Assembly (NCBI RefSeq): GCF_025420585.1
Contig: NZ_JAOEGB010000030.1
Span: forward strand, 1 to 64,000
Length of the DNA: 64,000 nucleotides
Origin: Planotetraspora sp. A-T 1434
GTDB taxonomy: Bacteria > Actinomycetota > Actinomycetes > Streptosporangiales > Streptosporangiaceae
Reading direction: 5' to 3'
The notes under the pieces were generated by a model. That model saw only the letters and a list, made by a program, of their open reading frames with translations. It was not told the DNA's origin and searched no databases. Each line of letters begins with the position of its first letter. Position 1 is the stretch's first letter. The position numbers and the translations under genes are program-made. Below, one piece after another: positions 41,603 through 50,858 of this stretch.

Positions 41603-41863
41603 CCGCTGTATTCTGGATCTTGGCGCGGCCGGTTGAAGTGTTCGGCTGTGGGATTGATTTCGCGCCCCGGCCGGCGTGGAGGCCCGTCAGGCGCGCCGGG
41701 CGGGCGGAGGTTCCACAGGCCCCCGGCGTCGCCTGGATCGGCTCACGGGCCTCCTGTCCGGGACCCAGGATCCGCCTCTCGGCCGGCGTCGGCGGGCACG
41801 GGGTCTCCGACCCCGGCAGAACCGAGATCCAACCTGACGGCAGTGCGGCCGGCAACTTGCCTC

Positions 41864-41892
41864 TTGACTCACCGTGCCCGGCCAGCTTTAAA
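41864..41892 (+). promoter_or_regulatory. Likely promoter of the chitinase gene
   Basis: TTGACT and TTTAAA are separated by exactly 17 bp, in an AT-rich island within GC-rich DNA, 150 bp upstream of the chitinase start. It implies a 5' leader of about 145 bases. Confidence 0.55.
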
Positions 41893-42042
41893 TTCAGACC
41901 ATAAAATAAATAAGAAACCTTCCTGTCAGTATCGGGGCCGCCCGTCGCGGGCTGCGGGAAGGCGGACCAAGGGAGGTTCTCAAGCCCTTAATTCGGAGGT
42001 TAGTTCAAGTCAAGCCTCTCTCGGAGAAAGAGACACGCCCCC

Positions 42043-43422
42043 ATGAAATCGCAACGCTCCGGCCGCCACCTGCGTCTCCTCGTGGGCGCGCTGGTGGCCG
42101 CCCTGTCCCTCGTCGCGACCGGCGTCGTCCCCGCGTGGGCGGCCACCGGAGAGATCACCGGCTACGGCGGCAAGTGCGTCGACGTGGCCGCCGCCAGCAG
42201 CGCCAACGGGACCCAGGTGCAGCTCTACACCTGCAACGGCACCGGCGCCCAGCAGTGGACCGTGGGCACCGACGGCACCATCCGGGCGCTCGGCAAGTGC
42301 CTGGACGTGGCCGCCGCCAGCAGCGCCAACGGCACGAAGGTGCAGATCTGGGACTGCAACGGCACGGCGGCGCAGAACTGGACGGCCGGCTCCGATGGCA
42401 CGCTGCGCGCTCTCGGCAAATGCCTGGACGCCACCGGACCCAGCTCGGCCGACGGAACCCCGCTCCAAATCTGGGACTGCTTCGCCGGCGCCAACCAGCG
42501 GTGGACGCTGCCCAGCGGCACGACCCCGCCGCCGCCACCCCCGCCCGGCAAGATGCCCGGCGCGCCGTACCTCTACATGGGCTGGGGCAGCCCGCCCAGC
42601 GCCACCTCGGTGATGAGCGCCACCGGGATCAAGTCCTTCACCATGGCGTTCATCCTCTCCGGGGGCGGCTGCACGCCGATGTGGGACGGCTCCCGCCCGC
42701 TCACCGGGGGCGTGGACGCGCAGACGATCTCGTCGATCAAGGGGGCGGGCGGCAGCGTCCAGGTCTCCTTCGGCGGCTGGTCGGGCAACAAGCTCGGCCC
42801 GAACTGTTCGTCGTCCTCCGCCTTCGCCGGCGCGGTGCAGCAGGTCATCAACGCCGTCGGCCCCGCCGTGGTGGACTTCGACATCGAGAACACCGACGAG
42901 TTCCAGAACTACACGGTCCAGGACCGCATCCTGGGCGGCCTGAAGATCGTCAAGCAGAACAACCCCAACGTCAAGGTCGCCCTCACCTTCGGCACGACCA
43001 CCAGCGGGCCTGACGGCGACGGCACCCGGCTGATCAACCAGTCCCGGGCGCTCGGCGTGCCCATCGACAACTACACGATCATGCCGTTCGACTTCGGCGG
43101 CGGCGCGAACATGTACCAGAGCACGGTCAACGCGGCCGAGGGCCTGAAGACCGCGCTCAAGAACGCGTGGGGCTGGACCGACGCCCAGGCGTACGCGCAC
43201 ATGGGCATCTCGGGCATGAACGGCGTGTCCGACCAGAACGAGATCACGACCCAGTCCACCTGGACGCAGATCCGTGACTGGGCCAACTCCAAGGGCCTCA
43301 CCCGCCTGGCGTTCTGGTCGGTCAACCGCGACCGTCCGTGCGCGGGCGGCGGCCTTCAGGAGACCTGCAGCGGCCTGTCCGGTAACAACTGGGACTTCAC
43401 CCGCATAACCGCCGGTTTCTAA
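42043..43422 (+). CDS. Secreted chitinase: ricin-B lectin module plus GH18 domain
   Basis: A 459-residue secreted enzyme. Residues 1-34 are a signal peptide ending PAWA. Residues about 36-160 are a ricin-type beta-trefoil with three QxW repeats (QQW, QNW, QRW) for carbohydrate binding. After a Pro linker, residues about 172-459 form a glycoside hydrolase 18 domain, with the D-x-D-x-E motif Asp278-Phe-Asp280-Ile-Glu282 and the SFGGWSG strand. It hydrolyses chitin outside the cell. Start ATG 42043; GGAGAAAG lies rather far upstream. Flanked by its own promoter and a terminator, so monocistronic. Confidence 0.93.
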   Translation: MKSQRSGRHLRLLVGALVAALSLVATGVVPAWAATGEITGYGGKCVDVAAASSANGTQVQLYTCNGTGAQQWTVGTDGTIRALGKCLDVAAASSANGTKVQIWDCNGTAAQNWTAGSDGTLRALGKCLDATGPSSADGTPLQIWDCFAGANQRWTLPSGTTPPPPPPPGKMPGAPYLYMGWGSPPSATSVMSATGIKSFTMAFILSGGGCTPMWDGSRPLTGGVDAQTISSIKGAGGSVQVSFGGWSGNKLGPNCSSSSAFAGAVQQVINAVGPAVVDFDIENTDEFQNYTVQDRILGGLKIVKQNNPNVKVALTFGTTTSGPDGDGTRLINQSRALGVPIDNYTIMPFDFGGGANMYQSTVNAAEGLKTALKNAWGWTDAQAYAHMGISGMNGVSDQNEITTQSTWTQIRDWANSKGLTRLAFWSVNRDRPCAGGGLQETCSGLSGNNWDFTRITAGF

Positions 43423-43438
43423 TCAGCTCGTCGTAGCA

Positions 43439-43470
43439 GCCCGGCCACCGTCACGAGGCGGTGGCCGGGC
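43439..43470. terminator. Bidirectional terminator between chitinase and aldehyde dehydrogenase
   Basis: A perfect 12-bp stem (GCCCGGCCACCG with CGGTGGCCGGGC) and an 8-base loop lie 16 bp after the chitinase stop and 38 bp after the convergent aldehyde dehydrogenase stop. Confidence 0.85.
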
Positions 43471-43507
43471 GTGCGTGGCGTGCGTGGCGGGCGGGTGCGA
43501 CGGCCGG

Positions 43508-44965
43508 TCACTCCGTCGCGGCGGCGGTGGGCTGCTGGGCGGCCGTGGGCGCGATCCAGACGCTTCGCACGTTGGTGAACTCCCGGACGCCGGCCGCCCC
43601 CAACTCCCGGCCGTACCCGCTGCGCTTGATGCCGCCGAACGGCACCCGCGGGTCGGAGGAGACGAACGAGTTCACGAACAGGCACCCGGACTCGATCCGG
43701 CCACCCACCGCGAGGGCGTGCTCGACGTCCCGGCTCCAGACGCTGGCCGCCAGGCCGTACTCCGTGTCGTTCGCCACGGCGATGGCCTCCTCATCGTCCT
43801 GGACGCGGATCAGGGCGGCGACGGGGCCGAAGGTCTCCTCGGAGAAGACCGGCATGTCCCGAGTGACGTTGGTCAGGACCGTCGGCGCGAAGAAGTTGCC
43901 TTCGCGGTCGATCCGCTCGCCGCCGCACAGCACCTTCGCGCCCTGCGCGACGGACTCCCGCACCTGGTGCTCTAGGTGGTCCAGGAGGTCCGCGCGGGCG
44001 AGCGGCCCCACGCTCGTGCCTTCGGCCGTGGGGTCGCCGACGGTCGCGGCGGCGATGGCGTCGACGAAGAGGCGCTCGAACTCGTCGGCGACATCCGCGT
44101 GCACGATCACCCGCTTGGCCGCGATGCACGTCTGACCGGCGCACATCAGACGGGACTTCGCCGCGTGAACGGCGGCCGTCCGCAGGTCCGCGTCCGCGAG
44201 CACCACGAACGGGTCGGAGCCGCCGAGTTCGAGCACGCTCTTCTTCAGCGCCTTTCCGGCCGCTGCCGCCACGTGGCCGCCCGCACGGGTCGACCCGGTG
44301 AGGGTCACGGCGGCGATCCTGCTGTCGGCGATGAGGCGGTCGGCCACGGCCGGGACGTCGCTCTCGTGCACGACGAGCGTGCGCAGCACCCCGCGCGGCA
44401 GCTCCGCCGTGAAGACCTCCTCGATCGCGAGGGCAGAGCCCGTGACGTTCGGCGAGTGCTTCAGCAGCACGGTGTTGCCCGCCAGCATCGCCGGCACGGC
44501 GAACCGGAAGAGCTGCCAGAACGGGAAGTTCCACGGCATCACGGCCAGCACGACGCCCAGCGGTTCGTAGACGATGTAGCTGGATTCCGCCGCGGTCTCG
44601 ATGTGCTCGGGCTTCAGGAGCTCGGCTCCCGACGTGGCGTACTGGTCACACTGCCAGGCGCACTTGTCGATCTCCGCCAGCGCCTCGGGCAGCGGTTTGC
44701 CCATCTCCGCGGTGATGAGCCGGGCGAGCTCCTCCCGCCGCGACCGGAGAACGCCCCCGACCGCGCCGAGACGCCTCGCCCGCTCCTCGACGGCGACACC
44801 GCGCCACGCACGCGCCGCGCCGTACGCGTCGGCCAGCGCCTGGTCGATCTGCTCCTCGGAGAACGCCGGATACGAGCGCAGAGGGCGCCCGGTGGACGGG
44901 TTGACGGTGTCGATGGTGCGGGTCTGGATGGGGGTCTCGGTGCGGCCCTGGGTCTCGCTGGTCAT
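43508..44965 (-). CDS. NAD(P)-dependent aldehyde dehydrogenase, succinate-semialdehyde dehydrogenase-like
   Basis: A 485-residue [43 protein letters not shown] and [11 protein letters not shown] (catalytic Cys) match the SSADH/GabD1-like branch; [25 protein letters not shown] is the usual C-terminal segment. It starts at ATG 44965. Two genes upstream on the same strand encode a small subunit-3-like protein and a GMC oxidoreductase, so this enzyme may oxidise the aldehyde made by the GMC enzyme. Substrate not determined. Confidence 0.9.
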   Translation of the reverse strand: MTSETQGRTETPIQTRTIDTVNPSTGRPLRSYPAFSEEQIDQALADAYGAARAWRGVAVEERARRLGAVGGVLRSRREELARLITAEMGKPLPEALAEIDKCAWQCDQYATSGAELLKPEHIETAAESSYIVYEPLGVVLAVMPWNFPFWQLFRFAVPAMLAGNTVLLKHSPNVTGSALAIEEVFTAELPRGVLRTLVVHESDVPAVADRLIADSRIAAVTLTGSTRAGGHVAAAAGKALKKSVLELGGSDPFVVLADADLRTAAVHAAKSRLMCAGQTCIAAKRVIVHADVADEFERLFVDAIAAATVGDPTAEGTSVGPLARADLLDHLEHQVRESVAQGAKVLCGGERIDREGNFFAPTVLTNVTRDMPVFSEETFGPVAALIRVQDDEEAIAVANDTEYGLAASVWSRDVEHALAVGGRIESGCLFVNSFVSSDPRVPFGGIKRSGYGRELGAAGVREFTNVRSVWIAPTAAQQPTAAATE

Positions 44966-45039
44966 ATCAGTCCTTGCCGGGTTGTCGGTACCGCGGTGCA
45001 GTTGAAGGGAGTGCGGTCAAAGGGAGCGCGGTGAGGGCA

Positions 45040-45492
45040 CTAGGCCTCGCGGTAGCGCGGGCCGCGCTCGATCACGCGCGACAGCAGCTCCTCGTCGATG
45101 TCCTCGGCGATGCCGACGACGTGCGGCTGCTGGCCGGTGTACCCGAGCAGCCCGCGGACACGCGGGTTGGTGTAGTAGCCCCCGGCCACGATGAGGCAGA
45201 GGGCGTCGTGGGCGGTGGGGTCGAGCGCCCGGAGTTCGGCCATGACCTCCGGCGGATCGGTGTCGACGGTGAGCGTCCATGCGCGCAGCAGATGGTGGGT
45301 CAGGTCCGGCCGGCTCCTGAGCACCACGTCGAGCTGGCGGGCGGCGACGCCCGCGTCACTCGCGGCGGGCATGGTCTCCGACGCGGGGATCAGCAGGTCG
45401 GCGACGCGCCGCAGCCAGTCACGGCACTCGTCCGGTACGGCCGGCTCGTCGGCGGGGCCGGCGACGTCGACGGAAACCGCCTGTGTGGTCAT
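45040..45492 (-). CDS. Gluconate-2-dehydrogenase subunit 3-like small protein
   Basis: A 150-residue soluble helical protein. ECRDWLRRVADLLIPASETMPAASDAGV resembles the opening of the gluconate 2-dehydrogenase subunit 3 family, which partners GMC-type flavoproteins. ATG 45492 follows AAGGAGG and is far better than the upstream frame. It lies 29 bp after the GMC gene in the same orientation. No export signal is visible. Assignment rests mostly on gene pairing and the PASE segment. Confidence 0.7.
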   Translation of the reverse strand: MTTQAVSVDVAGPADEPAVPDECRDWLRRVADLLIPASETMPAASDAGVAARQLDVVLRSRPDLTHHLLRAWTLTVDTDPPEVMAELRALDPTAHDALCLIVAGGYYTNPRVRGLLGYTGQQPHVVGIAEDIDEELLSRVIERGPRYREA

Positions 45493-45521
45493 TTCCGCAG
45501 CCTCCTTCACTCGTCCCGCCA

Positions 45522-47126
45522 TCAGGCGGGGATCCGCTGCTGCCTGCGGTTGGCGACCAGGTGCTCGGCCGACCGCAGGGCGAGCGCCACGATGGTGCTC
45601 GTCGGGTTCACGCCACCCGACGTGACGAACACGCTGCCGTCCATCACGTAGAGGTTCGGCACGTCATGGCTCCGGCCGAACTCGTCGACCACGGAGGTCG
45701 CGGGGTCGGCGCCCATCCGGGCCGTGCCGAGGAGGTGCCAGCCGGAGTAGCGCATCAGCGACTCCGTGGCGATGTCATAGGCGCCTGCCTCGCGCAGCGA
45801 CTCGGTGGCGCGCGCGATGTGGAAGTCCAGCAGCCGCCGCGAGTTCGCGCCGACCTTGTAGGTGATCTTCGGTGCCGGGATGCCGGAGGAGTCGGTGAGG
45901 GACGAGTCGAGCTCGACGGCGTTCGACTCGTCCGGCAGGTCCTCGCCGAAGATGCCCCAGCTGATCGTCCGGCCGAGGTGGCGGCGCACGTGCTCGTGGT
46001 GCTCCGGCCCCCACGCGTCCTCGCCGGCTCGCGTGGGCAGTGCGGCGTTCAGCGGCCCACCCGTCGGCGCGAGGCTCCACTTGGCGCCCCGTACGAAGTC
46101 GCGGTCCGGGTCGGTCTCGTAGAACTCGTAGCAAGTGATCTTGGCTCCGACATGCCCGTTCCAGCTGGCCATGTCGTCGTCGAAGTAGCCCATGACGTTG
46201 GCGAAGGGGTGCACCATCAGCCGCCGCCCCACCAGGCCGCTGGAGTTGGCCAGGCCCTGCGGGTGAAGCGGCGACGCGGAGTTGAGCAGGATCCGGGGCG
46301 TGCCGACCGCGTTGGCGGCCAGGATGACGACGTCGGCGCGCGCGATGTCCCACGACCCGTCGGGACGGACGAACTCCGCGCCGGTCGCCAGGCCCTGGCG
46401 CGAGACGAGGATGCGGGCCACCCTCGCCTCCGTGATGAGCCGGGCGCCCTTGCCGATGGCGGCCGGCCAGTGGGTCAGGTCGGTAGACGCCTTGGCTCCT
46501 TCGGGACAGCCCTGCATGCATGCGCCGTACTGGACGCACGGCCGGCGTCCGGCGTAGGGAGCCGACAGTACGGCCTGCGCCGCCGGCCACCAGTGCCAGC
46601 CGAGCCGGTCGTGCGCGCGGGCCATCCGCAGCCCGGTCTGGCCGATGGGCAGGGGCGGCAGCGGCGGTTCCGCCCCGTCCGGGTAGGCCGGGTCGCCGCC
46701 GGCACCGGAGACCCCGAAGGCCACGTCGGTGCGCTCGTAATAGGGCCGCAGGTCCGCGTAGCGCAGCGGCCAGTCGTCGGCGACGCCGTCCAGCGACCGG
46801 ACCCGGAAGTCGGACGGCAGGAGCCGGGGCCAGTCCGCCGCATAGAGGGTCATGCTGCCGCCGACACCGGCGTACATGAGCGGCACGATGTCGGAGTCGC
46901 CGTCGTCGATCGGGTAGTCGCCGGCGTTCCGCCGTACGTTCGGGCTGCCCGACCACTGTTTGCGGGCCTCGAGTTCGTAGGTGACCCGTTGCGCGGGGAA
47001 CTCGGCCCGGTCGGGCCACGTGCCCTGTTCGAGGCACAGCACATCGAAACCCGCGTCCGCGAGCGCGGTGGCCGCGACACCGCCCGACGCCCCGGCACCG
47101 ATGATCAGAACCTCGGCCTGTTCCAT
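45522..47126 (-). CDS. GMC-family FAD oxidoreductase
   Basis: A 534-residue glucose-methanol-choline oxidoreductase. LIIGAGASGGVAATALADAGF binds FAD; VGGSMTLYAADWPRL is the second GMC segment. The C-terminal SGWHLLGTARMG gives the catalytic His, and GGVNPTSTIVALALR the partner Asn. CVQYGACMQGCPEGAK is a cysteine-rich segment seen in gluconate-dehydrogenase-like members. It oxidises an alcohol or sugar and passes electrons to an acceptor rather than O2 when paired with a subunit-3 protein. ATG 47126 is used. First gene of a three-gene minus-strand operon. Confidence 0.9.
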   Translation of the reverse strand: MEQAEVLIIGAGASGGVAATALADAGFDVLCLEQGTWPDRAEFPAQRVTYELEARKQWSGSPNVRRNAGDYPIDDGDSDIVPLMYAGVGGSMTLYAADWPRLLPSDFRVRSLDGVADDWPLRYADLRPYYERTDVAFGVSGAGGDPAYPDGAEPPLPPLPIGQTGLRMARAHDRLGWHWWPAAQAVLSAPYAGRRPCVQYGACMQGCPEGAKASTDLTHWPAAIGKGARLITEARVARILVSRQGLATGAEFVRPDGSWDIARADVVILAANAVGTPRILLNSASPLHPQGLANSSGLVGRRLMVHPFANVMGYFDDDMASWNGHVGAKITCYEFYETDPDRDFVRGAKWSLAPTGGPLNAALPTRAGEDAWGPEHHEHVRRHLGRTISWGIFGEDLPDESNAVELDSSLTDSSGIPAPKITYKVGANSRRLLDFHIARATESLREAGAYDIATESLMRYSGWHLLGTARMGADPATSVVDEFGRSHDVPNLYVMDGSVFVTSGGVNPTSTIVALALRSAEHLVANRRQQRIPA

Positions 47127-47322
47127 GCTGTCCTCTTCCGCGCTGCCTCGGAAACCGCTTTCCCGCCACCATATGAAAGCGCCCAAACGGTGGCAAGGAG
47201 GTGATCCCCACCGCTCCCCGGCGCCGGGTCAGCTCCGCGCGGAACCTCTCCGTCGCGCCGTGGTTCTCCGTCTACCGCATGCACCGCAGAGGGCTGTAGA
47301 GGGCTGTAAAGAAAGGCGAGGG

Positions 47323-47493
47323 ATGTCCGCACCACTTGGGTTCGCGATGGACACGTTCGGGGATGTCACCGTCGGCGCGGACGGGAACCGCTTGCCGTAC
47401 GCGCAGGTGATCCGCAATGTCGTCGAGGAGGCCGTGCTCGCCGACCGCGTGGGGATTCTGGCCGAGACCCCGGCCGCCGCGCCGACCGCCTGA
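47323..47493 (+). pseudogene. Truncated luciferase-like (LLM) flavin oxidoreductase gene
   Basis: The 56-residue ORF begins MSAPLGFAMDTFGDVTVGAD and continues AQVIRNVVEEAVLADRVGI, which is the N-terminus of LLM-class FMN oxidoreductases (normally about 350 residues, continuing into a GEHH motif). Similarity ends after about 45 residues, replaced by an Ala/Pro tail and a stop. A good ribosome site GAAAGGCGAGGG remains. An 11-bp direct repeat precedes it. It looks like the 5' stump left by a deletion. Confidence 0.7.
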
Positions 47494-47591
47494 AGCGTCG
47501 ACGACCGCAACCAGGAGGCGGTCGCCACGCTGTCAGCTGACGGCCGGGCGTCGAAGACGCCTCCGGCATCCGCCCTGAACGGCTGAGCGCC

Positions 47592-49226
47592 TCATGCGCC
47601 GGGGGCGCTCGCATCGAGCAGACGCCCCCCGGACAGCCGCAGCCGGCGGGTCACTCCGATCTCGGCCAGGAACCGCTCGTCGTGGCTGACCACCACGAAG
47701 GCGCCCTGGTACGACTGCAGGGCGCTTTCGAGCTGGGCGACGCTGACCAGGTCGAGGTTGTTCGTCGGCTCGTCGAGGAGGAGCAACTGCGGCGCCGGTT
47801 CGGCGTACAGGACGCAGGCCAGGGTGGCGCGCAGCCGCTCGCCGCCGGACAGCGCCCCGACCGGGAGGTGGATGCGGGAGCCCCGGAACAGGAAGCGGGC
47901 GAGCAGGTTCATCCGGTCCGCCTCCGGCATTCCGGGCGCGAACGCGGCCAGGTTCTCCGCCACCGTGCGGTCGAGATCCAGCAGGTCCAGCCGTTGCGAC
48001 AGGTACGCGACCCGGCCGTCGGCCCGCCTGGTCCCGCCGCTCTCCGGCTCCAGGTCGCCGTTGACCACGCGCAGCACGGTCGACTTGCCGGCACCGTTGG
48101 GGCCGGTCAGAGCGATCCGCTCGGGCCCCCGGATCACCAGGTCGGCGCCCTCCCCGGCGAACAGGGCCCGCTCACCGTAGCGGACCTGCATCCGTTCGCC
48201 GAGAAAGACCGTACGTCCGGCCGGGACGTTGGTCCCGGGCAGTTCCAGCGCGATCCTGTCCTCGTCGCGCAGGGCGCGGCTCGCCTCGTCGAGCCGGGCC
48301 TTGGCGTCGCTGACCCGCGCGGTGTGCGTCTCGTTGGACCTCCCCGCCGACTCCTGGGCGCGCCGCTTCATCGTCCCGGCGAAGATCTTGGGTAGGCCGG
48401 CGCTCTTGAGGTTGCGGGCGGCGTTGCCGGCCCGGCGCGCGGCCCGCTCACGGGCCTGCTGCATCTCTCGCTTCTCCCGCTTGACCTCCTGCTCGGCGTT
48501 GCGGACGTTCTTCTGGGCGACCTCCCGCGCGGCGCGTACGGCTTCCTCGTAGTCGGTGAAGTTCCCGCCGTAGAACCGGAGCTCGCCCCGGTCGAGCTCG
48601 GCGATGCGGTCCACCAGGTCGAGCAGTGCCCGGTCGTGGCTGACCAGCAGCAGGCAGCCGTTCCAGTCCTCGAGCACGCCGTAGAGCCTGCGGCGTGCGT
48701 CGAGATCGAGGTTGTTGGTCGGCTCGTCGAGCAGCAGGACGTCGGGCCGCTTGAGCAGCTGTGCGGCCAGGCCGAGGGAGACGACCTGGCCGCCGCTGAG
48801 GGTGTGCAGGCGCCGGGTGAGGGTGACGTCCCCGAGGTCGAGCCGGTCAAGCTGGGCGCGGGTGCGCTCCTCGATGTCCCAGTCGTTGCCGATCGTGGTG
48901 AAGTGATCTTCGCTCGCGTCTCCGGACTCGATGGCGTCAAGCGCCGCGATCACCGGGGCGATCCCGAGGACCTCGGCCACGGTCAGGTCGCCGGCCAGCG
49001 GCAGCGTCTGGGGCAGGTAGCCCAGCACTCCCTCCACCGTGACGGATCCGGCGGCCGGGCGAAGCGCACCGGCTATCAGCCTGAGCAGTGTGCTCTTACC
49101 CGCGCCGTTGGGCGCCACCAGGCCGGTGCGTCCTGCCGGGATGGTGAAAGAGAGGTCCTCGAACACCGGGGTGTCGTCGGGCCAGGAGAAGGACAGGTTG
49201 GAAACCCTGATGAGGGCGTCGGACAT
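47592..49226 (-). CDS. ABC-F family ATPase, probable ribosome-protection type
   Basis: A 544-residue protein with two ABC domains and no membrane segments. Walker A motifs are APNGAGKST and GPNGAGKST; signatures LSGGQVVSLG and LSGGERLRAT; Walker B LLLDEPTNNLD occurs twice. A basic, coiled interdomain linker (AEQEVKREKREMQQARERAARRAG and after) enters the ribosomal E-site in family members that remove antibiotics. The domain layout resembles actinobacterial resistance ABC-F proteins, though a housekeeping role is possible. ATG 49226 is chosen; a GTG 27 bases upstream is in frame. The 300-bp leader has short ORFs and a hairpin. Confidence 0.9.
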   Translation of the reverse strand: MSDALIRVSNLSFSWPDDTPVFEDLSFTIPAGRTGLVAPNGAGKSTLLRLIAGALRPAAGSVTVEGVLGYLPQTLPLAGDLTVAEVLGIAPVIAALDAIESGDASEDHFTTIGNDWDIEERTRAQLDRLDLGDVTLTRRLHTLSGGQVVSLGLAAQLLKRPDVLLLDEPTNNLDLDARRRLYGVLEDWNGCLLLVSHDRALLDLVDRIAELDRGELRFYGGNFTDYEEAVRAAREVAQKNVRNAEQEVKREKREMQQARERAARRAGNAARNLKSAGLPKIFAGTMKRRAQESAGRSNETHTARVSDAKARLDEASRALRDEDRIALELPGTNVPAGRTVFLGERMQVRYGERALFAGEGADLVIRGPERIALTGPNGAGKSTVLRVVNGDLEPESGGTRRADGRVAYLSQRLDLLDLDRTVAENLAAFAPGMPEADRMNLLARFLFRGSRIHLPVGALSGGERLRATLACVLYAEPAPQLLLLDEPTNNLDLVSVAQLESALQSYQGAFVVVSHDERFLAEIGVTRRLRLSGGRLLDASAPGA

Positions 49227-49527
49227 CGAATCGCTTTCGCGTTCGGCCGGCACGGCGAAGCCCGTCCGGCGAAATGGTCAGGACACGAGGACATCGCCAA
49301 CGGCGGTCACGCGATCTGCGCGTCACCGATGGCCATGAGATCCGGGATCACCCGGAGATGTCGTCGTCGCCTGCCATGTCATGCTCCGTTCCGCCATTAC
49401 TGCCCCAATACGTTATCAGCCCGAGAGCCCCTGCTTCGTTCGCCGACGCCTCCTGCCGGCCTCCTGACCGACGGCGACGCCGAGCCGCGTACGTGATCCA
49501 TGCGGCAACCATCCGGATGGAGGGCCC
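49227..49527 (-). promoter_or_regulatory. ABC-F leader region with short ORF and hairpin
   Basis: No gene-length ORF is present. On the minus strand a 9-codon ORF M-A-I-G-D-A-Q-I-A runs 49336 to 49307. Just upstream, TCCGGG-TGAT-CCCGGA (49341-49356) is a perfect hairpin. Leader peptides with hairpins often regulate antibiotic-inducible ABC-F genes by ribosome stalling, so attenuation is plausible but not shown. Confidence 0.35.
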
Positions 49528-50106
49528 TCAGTGGATGGGCAGGCCTGGATGTGGGGCGCTGGGAACAATGCCCATCATGGTGTTGGTGATTGCCCACCGT
49601 TCGTGGTCCCGCCATGCGCCGTCGATGAACAGCAAGTCGGGTGAACAACCCTCGTAGCGGAAACCGTGGCGTTGGACCAGTTTCAGGGAGGCGTGGTTGC
49701 CGGGTTGGATCTGGGCTTCCAGCCGGTGGAGGCGCAACTGCTCGAAGGCGTAGCGCAGCACCAGGCCGAGACCCTCGGACATGTACCCCCGGCCGGCGGT
49801 GGAAGCGAAGGCCGCATAGGCGAGAGAGGCCGACTGAAAGCGACCGCGGATGATGCTGTTGATGTTGATGATGCCCGCCATGGCGCCGGTGTCCCGCACA
49901 CACACCAGTAGGCATTCGGCGGACAGAGGGTCGTCGAATCGCCGGAGGTAGGTTTGGAATTCCCCCGGTGTGGTGGGCAGGGACACCCACGGATGGTGCA
50001 GGTCGACGCTGGCACGTACCAGTTCGATGAATTCGTCCTGATCACGCATGGTGATCGGGCGCAAGGTCACGGAGAACCCAGGTCGTGTGGTGACCGTCGT
50101 GGTCAA
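49528..50106 (-). CDS. GNAT acetyltransferase, RimJ/RimL type
   Basis: A 192-residue GNAT. SVTLRPITMRDQDEF is the usual RimJ/L opening; the acetyl-CoA loop is STAGRGYMSEGLGLVLRYAF, followed by LRLHRLEAQIQPGNHASLKLVQRHGF and a C-terminal RDHERWAITN, all typical. Members acetylate ribosomal protein N-termini, tRNA-linked or drug substrates. The TTG start (50106) follows GGAGAG and overlaps the stop of the CGNR gene (TTGA), so the two are coupled. Placed before an ABC-F gene, it could belong to a resistance set. Confidence 0.87.
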   Translation of the reverse strand: MTTTVTTRPGFSVTLRPITMRDQDEFIELVRASVDLHHPWVSLPTTPGEFQTYLRRFDDPLSAECLLVCVRDTGAMAGIININSIIRGRFQSASLAYAAFASTAGRGYMSEGLGLVLRYAFEQLRLHRLEAQIQPGNHASLKLVQRHGFRYEGCSPDLLFIDGAWRDHERWAITNTMMGIVPSAPHPGLPIH

Positions 50107-50648
50107 CTTTCTCTCCTGCGAGCGCGGTAGGCGGCGGCATTCACCTTGTTACGGCATTTCGTGCCGCACCATTCTCGGCGTGACCCACGCGAACGATCCA
50201 TGTACACCTGCGTGCACCCGGGTCTGCCGCACTCCCTGAGCAGCAGGGCTTCCGGCCCGCTGAGGATGTCGATGGCGGTCCGCGCGACGGACGACATCGC
50301 CTGCTCCGGAGTGGCCTCGATCCGGCGCCCCGCGGAGGTGAGCTGCGGGATTGTGGAGGGTGTGCGCGCTGCGCGATTCACGAGCGAGAGCGCGCTCTCG
50401 TTGAAACTCTCGTCCGCCAACCTCGCGGCGATGAGCGAGTAGATCGCCTCTCGGAGTGTCACCGCCTGGGAGACATCCGACGGTTGGCAGTTCGTGTCGC
50501 CGTCGACGACTCCGGACTCCCGGAACCACGCGTCGAGGCTCCGCGCCGATTTGAGCATTTCCAGGGGCGCTGCGTTGCGTCGCGCACGCAGCGTTCCCAC
50601 GAAATCGAGCGCCGGATTGCCGCAGGGGAAGGCGTGTTCCATGGTCAT
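50103..50648 (-). CDS. CGNR zinc-finger/ABATE-domain transcriptional regulator
   Basis: A 181-residue protein. Residues about 5-130 match the ABATE (putative stress-induced regulator) domain, opening FPCGNPALDFVGTLRARR. The C-terminal CGRPGCTQVYMDRSR and REWCGTKCRNKVNAAAYRAR form the CGNR zinc finger with four cysteines. Family members are thought to be stress-responsive DNA-binding proteins. Start ATG 50648 or the ATG 6 bases later; no clear ribosome site, so a short leader is possible. Divergent from the epoxide-hydrolase-like gene. Confidence 0.88.
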   Translation of the reverse strand: MTMEHAFPCGNPALDFVGTLRARRNAAPLEMLKSARSLDAWFRESGVVDGDTNCQPSDVSQAVTLREAIYSLIAARLADESFNESALSLVNRAARTPSTIPQLTSAGRRIEATPEQAMSSVARTAIDILSGPEALLLRECGRPGCTQVYMDRSRGSRREWCGTKCRNKVNAAAYRARRRES

Positions 50649-50858
50649 TAGTTTGACCGCTGACGGACGGCCATGCAACTATCGTCAGCAGTTGAACTGA
50701 TGAGGCACGGACGTGCGGGTCTCATCCGGGCAGTGAGGAAGGGGGGCGCATCGTGGCGCATCCCGTTCGGGAAGGGGGCGAGCCGGCGAATCCAGCCCCG
50801 TCGCCGCGCCATCAAGTCATCCGGCTTGCGTCCGCGACCGGAACGCTTTCACAGAAAG

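Larger units (their letters stand above)
41373..42042. other. Long divergent intergenic region
   Basis: The 670 bp between the amino acid importer and the chitinase hold no convincing gene. The left part should contain the importer promoter; an inverted repeat lies at 41590-41602. The right part is AT-rich at about 41886-41920 and contains the likely chitinase promoter (41864-41892). The middle is GC-rich without ORFs of gene-like codon use. Confidence 0.55.

Noticed and set aside
41596-42046. ORFs in the 670-bp gap before the chitinase
   Set aside because: They are Pro/Arg/Gly-rich with no family resemblance, and their frames cross the likely chitinase promoter.
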